A stretch of 64,000 nucleotides of DNA, taken from Adineta ricciae (lineage: Eukaryota > Rotifera > Eurotatoria > Adinetida > Adinetidae). Below, piece after piece: positions 11,034 to 21,192 of the stretch. The position numbers were made by a program, and so were the translations under genes. The notes beneath the pieces were generated by a model. The model was not told the origin of the DNA. It made no database searches and saw only the letters and a program-made list of their open reading frames with translations. Location: NCBI GenBank assembly GCA_905250025.1, contig CAJNOJ010000426.1:1-64000 (forward strand), given 5' to 3'. How positions within the stretch are numbered: position 1 is the first letter of the stretch; each line of letters starts with the position of its first letter.

Positions 11034-11725
11034 TTCAAATTCTTGAAGACAAGCAATACACTTACATGTTAATAACGTTGTGTGAAGAAATGAAGTTTTG
11101 TTGATTGGCTTTGTACTAAAAAGAATTACAGAAATAATCGTCTTTAGAAGAAAAATTAATTTTTTAGCCTGCATAATAAAAATAAGCAATCATTTCCTGC
11201 TAATAATAACATTTTCTCCAGTATTTGAGCAAATTCTTCAAAAAATTTAATCTTTCTAAAATATCCTTCAAACATATTTTGCTAAAATTTTAATGAGAAA
11301 CGTTTATTATGATAAATTACAACCGTTGTCTTTCGAAATAATTAGATTTCATCCGGATCCTATAAATAACGATATAATTCGTTTCTATCATGAAATTCAA
11401 AATTACATACATTTAATTCGCTCTTGACTGACTTTTTAAGCTGAATTAGAGATTGAACAACTCAAAAATAGAAATTTAATTATCATATAAAATTGGGTAT
11501 TAAATAAGATAAGAAGCGGCAATATCATGTGTATTTTTCACATTGAGTAGGAAAACCCTATCAAAACAGATCATTAAGTATCTGTTCTTTTCATTCTTGT
11601 AGGCGTTCGAGGGCAAAGTGACTGCAATCATTTTCGAACATCTCATATTTATTAATTGTTTTCAAACGAAAAAAAATAAAACGAATAGATTTCATCATTC
11701 CATAGTAATAAGTAGTCAGTTATAA
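11034..11725. other. Intergenic, no gene seen
   Basis: AT-rich, with no coding similarity recognised beyond the open frame upstream of the receptor start. Confidence 0.45.
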
Positions 11726-12187
11726 TTAGTTACGCGAATATGAACAACGTTGCTTGTTGTCACTACAACGCATGTTCCAGCGGCGCAAGTTGTGACGGCA
11801 ACTAGTCTCCGATCGAACAAGTTGATCGTCCAAAGTCTTCACTGTTCCTGATAGTTCATAGAATTTGTGGTCAATGAACTCAGCAGTTTTGCGCGAGCAA
11901 CCTTTCACTGCGAACGATCGCCCTTCTATTTCCAATTCTGGATAGGCATCGTAGAATGAATCGAAATGTTTTCTGCCCCGGCCCTCTTCAATGAACGTCT
12001 TAAAATCTCCAGAAATGAATGCATCCGCCCACTTATGAGCAGTTTGTTATCGATACGCACCCACCATAGTCAAAAATTCGTTGATCTTTCGCCAGAGAAG
12101 GCTGAAATATCGCAAGGTAATATACAACAGCACCGATATTTTGCGCGGTCCACTCTCATTTCGAATCAACTCGAACAAATCAGCCAT
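11726..12187 (-). mobile_element. Probable DNA-transposon protein fragment
   Basis: Starts MADLFELIRN at 12187. After one in-frame stop it continues KWADAFISGDFKTFIEEG and then a Cys- and Arg-rich stretch (VKGCSRKTAEFIDHKFYEL). This resembles the N-terminal part of a long transposon-encoded protein that I have seen repeatedly in rotifer sequences; the exact superfamily is uncertain. It is truncated at its C-terminal end. GC content is higher than in the surroundings. Confidence 0.45.
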
Positions 12188-13222
12188 TGTTGACATGTCG
12201 ACGAATAATTATTTTCGGCATTCGGGCGCACAGGATACGCTGAAATAACAAGTGTCGATGAAAAGAAGCAGCTCTGCTTATTATATAGAGATATCAATTA
12301 TCACAATTTCTCAAAATATGCGTCTGTTTCGCTTCCCTATTCTATTAACAAGCATGCTAACTCACTTCTTTTTCTCTAGTCACTCTCGTTCTCTATGCTG
12401 ATAAAATAAAATGCGAAATTATCTCGAGGAGAATGAGGAAAAGAGAGCCCAATACGCAATGTAATATATTCTTCCTCCTCTTCCCATCGAGTACGTGATA
12501 AAAAGCAGCAGCGTTGTAAATATTGGCAAACGAAATGACGAAACTAACTATTTCTTTCGGACCTCAGGTGTTAGAAATCTACTGGATAATTTTTTTTGTC
12601 ATCAATGAGTATGTCCATCGTATTCCACACCGTTTTTAACCTATAGGCAAATGTGAAAACTGAATATAAAATTTAAAAAAGGGCAGTTCTGAAAAAAACG
12701 TGTTTTTTGTTCATATTTTCAGCAGTAAAATCCATATATCTCGAGGAGGAAAAAACTTTTCGGTAAAAGCGATGCATACTTTTTTTTCAGCTTCAAATGA
12801 CGGTGCGAGTAACGGGCGATGATCGAGGAAAAGTTTCAAGACCAAGGAGGAGATAGGTCTACAATGGAGATGACTCACTTCCTCAAGCACCTGTTCTTGC
12901 CAAATTTATGGAACACAGTCATTTTATTATTTATTATGCAAAAGCACATGATTATACTCACTTTTTGATGAGGAATCCAGATATGTAAGTAAGATTCAAA
13001 AAGTTTCAGTAAATGGAAAAGGATGAAATTTCAAATTTTCTCATGATAACGTAAACTACATGTGTTTTTAGAGCTCTCAGTATTTTGAAAAGTTCTCCAA
13101 TCAAAACTTGGTCAAAATCGAATACAAAGGTGATATTCGGAATCAGCGCAATGATATCTATCAGAATATGTAGCTTCCAACAAAATCCCAAGATAGTGAT
13201 CGATTTTTTATTTGCTGGCACG
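12188..13222. other. Intergenic, no gene supported
   Basis: Low-complexity AT-rich sequence between two transposon relics. Short open stretches on both strands near 13006-13320 have no recognisable product. Confidence 0.4.
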
Positions 13223-13770
13223 TTATTTTGCAGTAAGTCTAGTTGGTTTCCAACCCTTTACAGGACGTCCTATTATGGTTTTTGGAACATGATAAGTTTG
13301 TATAAGTTCAGGCATAAGTTTTAAACGAAAGTCGATCAGATGAGGTCTTTTCCCTGTTTCCATTTTGTACAGAAAATATGAATTGAGGACTATAAAATCG
13401 AACATATGAAAAAATGATTTCTTACACCATTTGAAGCGTTTTTTCACACGTTCAACAAAACTGATTTGCATATCAGTTTTACCGATTGGTCCTCTATTAG
13501 AATTATAACCAGTTACTGAAATTAGCTTTTAAATTGGTGTTTTTCGTTTTGAGTTCACTTTTTCGGGTAAATTCCGTATGAGGCTCGTGAGTACTGGCTA
13601 ACATTATAGCTTCTCTTTTACCAAAGCATTTTAGTGCTAGCATGTTACCTGTGCTTAGATAGACCTGTTGACCTTTCTCAGGTTCCTCTTCAAATTTAGG
13701 TAATCTCGCTCTATTTACTCTTACAGTACCGACTAGTTCATTTTCTGTAATCAGGGAAAGTTGACAAATA
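13223..13770 (-). mobile_element. piggyBac-like transposase fragment
   Basis: The translation, with one frameshift near 13525, reads GTVRVNRARLPKF, then LALKCFGKREAIMLASTHEP, then RVKKRFKWCKKSFFHMFDF and LNSYFLYKMETGKR, ending KGWKPTRLTAK. These match the order of conserved blocks in the C-terminal half of piggyBac transposases (GTVRKNRKGLP, LKW-DKR-V-MLST, the RKWWKKLFFHLLD block, the Lys-Gly-containing LYK block). The C-terminal zinc-binding Cys-rich end and the whole N-terminal half are missing. It is a dead fragment. Confidence 0.75.
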
Positions 13771-14079
13771 AAATTGAATTAATATCCACATTTTTTTAGT
13801 CTAAGTCATCCAATCTCGATAGTAAAAATCGATCAAATTCGATTATAAAATGTGTCAATCTATATCTTCGATCTTTTGTGCACACATAAGTTATTTTTTT
13901 CTATTATTCAAAGAATTTTTCAGTTTTGTACTTAAATGTAATAAAATAAATTAGCATTTCCTCTAGTTATGAAATCATGGATCCTGAATTCATGAAACAG
14001 CATGGAATCATATAGAATCTATTGGATGACTTAGAAATCCAGGATTCTGTACTTTTTCCTTTGCATTTTGTTGAGTTAA

Positions 14080-15056
14080 AGGCATGACTTCATTTATTTG
14101 TCGATGCCAAAGTAACCGTTTAATACTGGTAGAGTTGTTTTCGAAACCGCTTTGACATACAGTAACTATAAAATGAACTCTAAATTCAAACAAAAATTAA
14201 ACTTGCCATGTATGGCCCATATCCATAAACAGCAAAAAACGAAGTAACTAATTGTTCTTGGGCTCGCCGATAAGCATCTTTAACTAGATTTGTAGTAGTC
14301 AAAAAATAAATCTGCTCACCAGTATAAGGAACATTGAATAAAATTACAGCAATAGTTTGAAACAAACCCATTTTGACCATTTGTCGTGTAAAAGCTGAAA
14401 GTGTACGTCCTGTACCGAATCTTGTCGTATGGTAATAAGTAAGAGATCCGAAAATCGATATGACGATGACAGGTATTAGTGTATAAATATCGAGATAAGT
14501 GAAATAACTTCGATACTTAGCATATATTGCATTGGTCATTATACACATTGAAGTGTTTTCAATCATGACAAGATCTTGCAAGAAGTAGTAGGGTATTTCA
14601 TGAAGAAACCAAAAACATATAACACCGAAGGTAAAATATCTTGCTGTTCTAACAGTGATTTTCTGTCGCACAGCTGCCGATGGTGAAGAAGAAATGAACG
14701 CATCAATTGATTGTAAACAAAGTAATATACGTATATGCACTTTGCGTATGGATATCTATAAAACTTGAACGCACCTTACACCAGGCCCGACTAGTCAAAG
14801 TGAGATCAATTTGAAAGCCAGTACCGAGAATTTGTGAGCTAAGACCAATCAATAATGTATTAAAATTAAGAAAAGGTTGAACGAGCATATACAGCGAAGT
14901 TCCATCATGTTTGTAATTTTGACGTAAATTACCACAGAGACCAGTCACTAATACAATGAAACCAGAGATAACGCATAGATATCAAGAAGCTTGTTGTAAT
15001 TGAATAATATTTAACGCAATAGTAGAAAATTGTTAGATGACATCTTATCGTTCTCA
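14080..15056 (-). pseudogene. 7TM receptor, copy A (broken)
   Basis: Equivalent of the intact receptor at 3856-4854. Lesions against copy B: one base lost just after the start Met (near 15030), which shifts the frame; an in-frame 24-bp deletion that removes residues of TM1 (near 14921); a 4-bp insertion near 14730 at the end of TM3; and about 23 bp lost near 14197, ahead of the last helix. Between the lesions the protein is nearly unchanged (SIDAFISSSPSAAV, QIYFLTTTNLVKDAYRRAQE), so inactivation is recent. Confidence 0.85.
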
Positions 15057-15240
15057 GCGTTTTGTGTATACACTTCGAATTATAATGAGTGTTTAATATG
15101 AAAATTTCTATGCGCAATAAAAGAATTCTTTTGACATTTAACTGAAAATGATGTTTCTTCTGGTTACACGATATTTCCACGCATGACATCACCGTGCCGA
15201 TATTACAGCCCACGAAAATTCAGCGGATGATAATTACCAG

Positions 15241-15471
15241 TCAATTAGTTCCGATGCAACCGTGGAGATTATATCGTATAATTGGACCAAGTAATAGGGA
15301 ATAGATAAGTTTGGTTGTCCCAACAGCGAGAAGAATTAAATGATTCACCAAGATTAATAGTATACATGAAGCTCGACTTAAATTAGCTTTGGATACTGCT
15401 TTTACTAGCTGTAAATAGTATATCAAGACGTGTCGGAAGAGATGACAGGAATCCATCAGATTCTTGAACAT
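15241..15471 (-). pseudogene. Unrecognised membrane-like fragment, copy A
   Basis: An open 76-residue frame from MFKNLMDS to HGCIGTN with two hydrophobic stretches, shared with 5001-5240 where it has a stop. No family recognised. Confidence 0.25.
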
Positions 15472-16512
15472 TCGCGGGTATTATTCCAATAAACTTTCAA
15501 GTAACTGCTACGGAGCAAAAGTTTATTTCATATGATAATAATGATGTCAGTCATTGAACAATGAAAAATTTAGTTGTTCTTAAATTCATTTCACCACAAA
15601 ATGTTATTGAAGAATTCATTCGTATGAAAGAAGATGTGTATGAAGTGTTAAATAGTAAATAAATTTTTTCATAAATATTTAAAAACGTGTGCGTATATGT
15701 CGTGCTCGAAAATATCGTGCCACGTAAATATTTATACAAACCAAGTAATCCTTGAAGAATGGCCTTTATATTACTGTTTAAATTGGTAGAATGAGAAAAT
15801 CACATTGATTGACATGGAATCTCAGCCATTTTATACACAAGCCTCTCCAAACACAGTTCAATTCAAAGCGATTGTTTCATTTTTGGTAACAAGGCTTTTC
15901 TTATAACAATGCTGAGTAACCTGTATCAAAAAACAAAAACTACGGAAACAGTTAGTACTGTCATATAAGAGCTGGAGAAACACAGAGAGAGGATCCATGA
16001 TTAATGTCTTTCGCCCATAAAGGATAGAACGAAGAAAAGAGAGGAATAGAATGACGTCATATCTGTGATAAACAGTGTATACATAGTGTCGTGTAGAGTT
16101 GTTACACCGCGTTAAGAAGAAAGAAAAGGACGAAGAAAAGAGAATTTGAAGCATGATCTGCACATCGATCATGTTTATATTAGTGTAAATGTTAGCTTGA
16201 TGCCTTCTCTAGTAAAAGAACAGGCAAAGCGTTGACTGGATGAGGTGGATCAGTATATGGATTGACTCGATATTATGTTGTATATAAGAATAAGTATATG
16301 AAATAGTTAGATAATTCAGGAATCAGCATATATAACTTGACTCGACATCTTATTGTGTATAACAATGAATGGAAGACATAGCTGAGGGTGAGGGTGTGAG
16401 TATTTTCTGTTACATATAGCTTCGTGTTCACATGACAACAGTTATAATCTATATTGTTTCAGCAACAGCTGAGAAAGAGTACAAATGTTGTCAAAGCAGA
16501 TATACATTTGAA
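15472..16512. other. Intergenic, copy A
   Basis: No gene supported. About 430 bp (15955-16385) is absent from copy B and ends at the GT-rich tract 16383-16400. Confidence 0.5.
16383..16400 (+). repeat. Telomere-like GT-rich tract at indel border
   Basis: TGAGGGTGAGGGTGTGAG. It corresponds to 5757-5783 in copy B and marks the right edge of sequence found only in copy A. Confidence 0.6.
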
Positions 16513-17802
16513 TTAATCAAGGATCAATTCGATGACGTAGAAGACAAAACAAGAAAAAGTCAGAAGACGAAAAGAGAAACTGTTGATTAGATTCGTCGCA
16601 TGGTTCCGATTGATCATCTGAGCAATATCATTGATCATTGATTTATATCGATGATCAATATCAATCGTTTCGGTGTCCAATCGATTCACAACATATGCGA
16701 ATGAAAGATTTTTCGCTGGCACAGCAAAACCAATACTTCCTCCAAGTCCTACAAACACAAAACAACATCAAATAAAACCTAAGAAAAACAAAATCAAACC
16801 TTGATGACCAAATACTCCAGCTCCCAATGATGGAAATACGTTATCCAGTAGGAAAAATCCCATAGCAAATGTTGTGGTAACATTCAAAACGAAATCAATT
16901 TCATGAGAAGGTGTATTCGATTTGATTGCCCGTTTCAAGATATCTTCTGTTAAAATTCGTTGGTAATGATTATTTTCTACATTACCAATTAAACCCGCAT
17001 AAAGTCTTGCCAAAGATCGAGCATTTGTTATTCCATTTGCAGCTGGAATCTCTGCTCTATGAGTATTATTTTTATTGAAATCATCATATGAAGTTTGATT
17101 AGGTTTGAAATCTAATGGTGAAACGCGATATTCTTGTTCGGATGGTAAACCAACATAAAATTCAATTTGTAAGGGTTTAGCAATTTCATCCCGAATAAAT
17201 TCACCTAAAGTGCGATTTTTTGGATCAACTCGTCGAACAAGTTCACCGGCCAACCAACCATACGTTAATGCATGATAACCATGAGCTGTTCCTGGTTTCC
17301 ACACAGGTTGACTTTGTTCTAATTTACTTATCATCAAAGTCCAATTTAAATAATCATCAAATGGAGAAAAATCAAATGGTAAACCAGCGCGATGTGAGAG
17401 AATATCGGCGACTGTTGTATTCTCTTTTCCGTTTTGTCCATATTCAGGCCAATAGTTTGTAACCAATTCGGAGTAATCAAGAAGACCTCGTTGAACACAT
17501 AACGCAACAGCTGCTGCCACTAAACCTTTCGTTGTTGAGAATACTAATTGTAATGTATTATTATCGTAAGATTTTGATTTGAGTTTATCAAACCATCCAC
17601 CACGAAGATCAACAACTAAATTCCCTTGATGATACACCGCTAACGATGCACCTAAATCTCGTTCGTCGACAAAATTTTTTTGAAATAATTCTCGAACGAA
17701 TTCCCATCCATTGGCTGTTGTTCCATCTATATTTAGTTCATGGTTATTACCAGAAATACACGTTATAACAAGAAAAAAGCAAATCCAAATGTAAGTATAC
17801 AT
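16513..17802 (-). CDS. Secreted beta-lactamase-like serine hydrolase, copy A
   Basis: Exons 17802-16800 and 16748-16513 with a 51-bp GT-AG intron (16749-16799) give 412 residues, the same length as copy B (5895-7183). Signal peptide MYTYIWICFFLVITCISG; catalytic STTK; GYHALTYG; HQG rebuilt by splicing. Differences from copy B are scattered substitutions (for example Trp to Arg in DLRGGWFDK, and Pro-Gly to Pro-Ala before NGITNAR), with no lesion. Both copies keeping every motif and the splice sites suggests the enzyme is under selection. The substrate is unknown; secretion is inferred from the signal peptide and glycosylation sites. Confidence 0.88.
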
Positions 17803-19326
17803 TCCTGTGCGTATTGATAATGAAAATAAATATAACGAAGTAGGGCAAGTATTTAAATGTGTAATTGTTCTGTGAGATAAGAAAGAAGAATCGTCATTGT
17901 GCAAATATCACATCGATGACTAAGAAAACGAACCAGTTTTACAATGGTTTCATACTGTTGCATGAATATCTTTATTAATAAACAAAACTTCTTCCATTCG
18001 AATGTATATGCTGACATAGAACTCAACAATCTGATAAATGGTTGAAGATATGTTGACATGTGGTCTTTTTAGTTTATTCTTTTTGTCGTAGCATCTTTAC
18101 AAAAAACTACATTATCAGATGTTTTTAAGTCCATGTTGGAAATCTATATGAACACAAATTGATATTCAGACAACATATTGCACCTTGATTATCAACGATC
18201 TTTCATTTTTGTTGTCAGTGACGATTAAACCCTGCTCGTCGAGTTGTACAATCAAATGCACACCCTCAAATATATAGTGTTGGAATTGACCTATGTCTAG
18301 TTTTGCTTTGTATCGTTAACCCATCGATATGTTCGAATTTTCTTAAACATTGTGAACATCAATGCTCAGCTGCATAGATAAATTGAGATGGAGATACTCG
18401 ATTTGTCTTTGTTGGACTCTCCTAGTAAGTATCATTAAGAGTATGACAAGCACTGAGTACATTCCCATGCATTCAGACATATCCGTTTTATCAAAGAAAA
18501 ATGAATTATTTATACATTTTGAACATCGATGCTCTTTCTATTGCTCGAGTTTTGCCTGTATTCATGTATTTAGTAATAGTGCACTTTGTTGTTCTATATT
18601 CTCGTAAAAAAGTGCAATTATCATTGCATAGTCCTTAGCGATTTTGTGAAATACGAAAGCTCGAGAAGAAAAACTTCATTATTAATGTGTGATTTATTTT
18701 GAAATAATGTTTTAAAATCTAATTTAAGCTTATATCCGTAGTATATTCTCTTTAACTATCGAATAAATATACGACATACAGAAAATAAAGATGATATTCT
18801 CATTGTTTCATGCAGCATCGATATTTCTATTGACTTTCAGTGTATTTCTAAAACATTTTCTCTTAGCTATAAATAGGTACATTCTCAATGATATTTTCCT
18901 TCTAGATTTCTTAGCTTTCAGAAGTATTCTCTGTCAGCAATTATCTATGCGACATTTCGTATTTTGTAGATTAAACAAAATTCCAATTCCTTCATCATTA
19001 CCAGGAACGTATGTTTCAACACGTGTCGAACTGTGAATTCGATATAAATGCAAGAACATTTTCACGTACACACCTAAGATATGTCAACTTCTACATTACA
19101 CAACACCTGTATCAATCAATACAACAATCATTAGGTTTAATAGTACAGGTGATAAATCTTTTGAGTATCTAGAGAAAATCTCGTAGATCATGTAAACAAA
19201 TAGAGCAAGATTGACTGTTGCGAAAAAGCATTTTGTTATAGAAAACTGATTCTATGAAAAAACAGTTGTAGGAAACTTAAAATCCGATAAAAATAAATAA
19301 AATTCGCTTTTCTTCAACTTCTTTCA
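17803..19326. other. Intergenic, copy A
   Basis: No complete gene. From 18661 onward the sequence has no partner in copy B. An open stretch at 18791-19036 begins with a signal-peptide-like MIFSLFHAASIFLLTFSVFL and could be the first exon of the fragment at 19327-19757. A short GT-rich tract in minus sense lies at 18259-18268. Confidence 0.35.
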
Positions 19327-19757
19327 GAGTTACCTCTCCGGAAACACCATGGGCTTACAGATCCAATCTGACAGTGTTGAGTAGAATGCATAGTCGCCCT
19401 CAAAAGCCTTTGTCATTATCACTCTTTTTCTACGGTTGTATACAGCTGGAAGTAATAACAACGGGAAACTACACTATATCGTCGAACAGTACAATGGATA
19501 CGCTAAGATATTTGTATAATAATACTTTGAAATTCTCGTTTCCCAATGTAAATCTAGTTGCATCCGATGAAAGTTCTGGTGACAATTTACAATTCATGTT
19601 TGCAGTTATGCTAAATGCTACGATTGATTATATTTTAGTTATCACAACATATAGGGCAAATATCGTGGGATCGTTTTCCATAAGTGCAATTGGTCCAACA
19701 GCGATTAACTTCTTACAGTATAAGAATATGGTTCTGAAATCTGAGGGTGTGGGGTGA
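19327..19757 (+). pseudogene. Fragment of a secreted or surface protein, copy A only
   Basis: After a plausible splice acceptor (TTTCAG, 19321-19326) the frame encodes PWAYRSNLTVLSRM, then CIQLEVITTGNYTISSNSTM and a Thr/Ser/Asn-rich beta-type domain ending SISAIGPTAINFLQ. This resembles a repeated extracellular domain found in many rotifer proteins that I cannot name. The frame ends in the GT-rich tract 19742-19756, whose last bases provide the TGA, so the gene looks cut there. Copy B lacks the whole piece. Confidence 0.45.
19742..19756 (+). repeat. Telomere-like GT-rich tract at gene-fragment end
   Basis: TGAGGGTGTGGGGTG. It lies at the right edge of about 1.08 kb present only in copy A. 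Confidence 0.6.
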
Positions 19758-20168
19758 AATGCTTATAGTATCGAGTACGATGTTGGCGAGAGTGAAAGTA
19801 AGGCGCATAGTAAAGGTTTCAGTTCAAAATAAACCTCAGAGTGTGAAGAATAAGATGTATAGAATATCCTGAGCGTGACAATGAACTTTAGTGAAAGAAA
19901 CAGTTTTAGTTATTTTTGATGGTAAAGATATTTGCTTCACGGTAGTGTAACGGTTATTGATTTGTACAGTTCATATGTGTACCTTTCTCACCGAACACAC
20001 AAGATCTCATCATACTGAAAGGTACAGGCAGTCACTCCTATAGTTAGCCACATATGGCTGTTTTATGCAATGCAGGGTGGGGAAAATAAGGACGGCAAGC
20101 GTAGTAAATTGAAATTACAATGAAATGAGAACTTTGCAATGTGGTCATAAACGGTGTTGTTGCTTTTA

Positions 20169-20825
20169 TTAAATAAAAACAAGACATGATATTTCTTTCT
20201 CTAATGATGAAGTTTTATTGGACAAAATTTGTTGAAGAGTAGTCATTGGATATACTCTTGTCCCTTGACGCCACAATTGCATTTGATAATTGATTTGCGG
20301 TTTGATGTAAATTAAAGCTAAACTCAAAAGTAGAACACAATAGATTGTTAATCGGGAATATGGGATAATCCGAGGATCGTCTTTCGAAACTAAAGAAATG
20401 TGTTCATCACGAATCAATTGTTGATCATGTCAAATCAACATCGGAAGGTTCAGTGAAAAGCAAAACAGCCAAACTAACGAAATGAGTAATCATAATGCGT
20501 ACGAAAATGTAGAAGAATTCCTTGAGTTTATACATGAAGAACACGAAACAGACGAAAGATCGACTATAAAAGAGAACAGACCTTACTATTTGCAAAAAGA
20601 ATTTTTTGATAAAGAGCTATAATACGTAAATATATAGAATAAACACGAACAAATACAACAAATGAATCTTTCAGTTTCATCATCCCAAGTTTGTAAATCA
20701 CATTGAACAACTCGAATATTTATTGACAAAGTCAGCATGCCAAGAAAAAGTAAAACTAAATAATTATTCGTGCAGAGAAGTAATTGAACATCTAATAGAG
20801 TTATTCGTCGTAATAAAATCAACAA
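20169..20825 (-). pseudogene. 7TM receptor relic, copy A
   Basis: Counterpart of 8750-9413. LLDVQLLLCTNNYLVLLFLG and VVQCD represent the TM1-2 region; MIRDEHISLV, a helix and RVYPMTTLQQ represent TM5 and loop 3. The central part is missing and frames are broken. Copy A also lacks about 40 bp of the loop 3 end that copy B keeps. Confidence 0.5.
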
Positions 20826-21192
20826 TAAGATAGTTATTGTGATTATTACTCGACTAATTCAAAGAATGTCTATGAAAAACATTTTTTTAAAGAAGGTCAG
20901 AGAAATGTGATAGAAAATGTTTTATTTTTAGACAATCTTTATTCCTTCTACAGAGAATGTTATTTCACTGCACTAGTCATTATCATGTTCATCTAAGCAC
21001 ATTCAGATTCTTTTTCCGAGGATTGAATTATGTCAAGTGAATACTATTGAAGTAGGATTTGAACTATTTCATATATCTATCAAGTAACTTCATACTTAGC
21101 TAATACGATCGATGAGTAACCCTAAACGATGTGTTCATACAAAGGTTAAATATTGATTACAATTTATTCGTGAAAAATCGAAATGTTTATGT

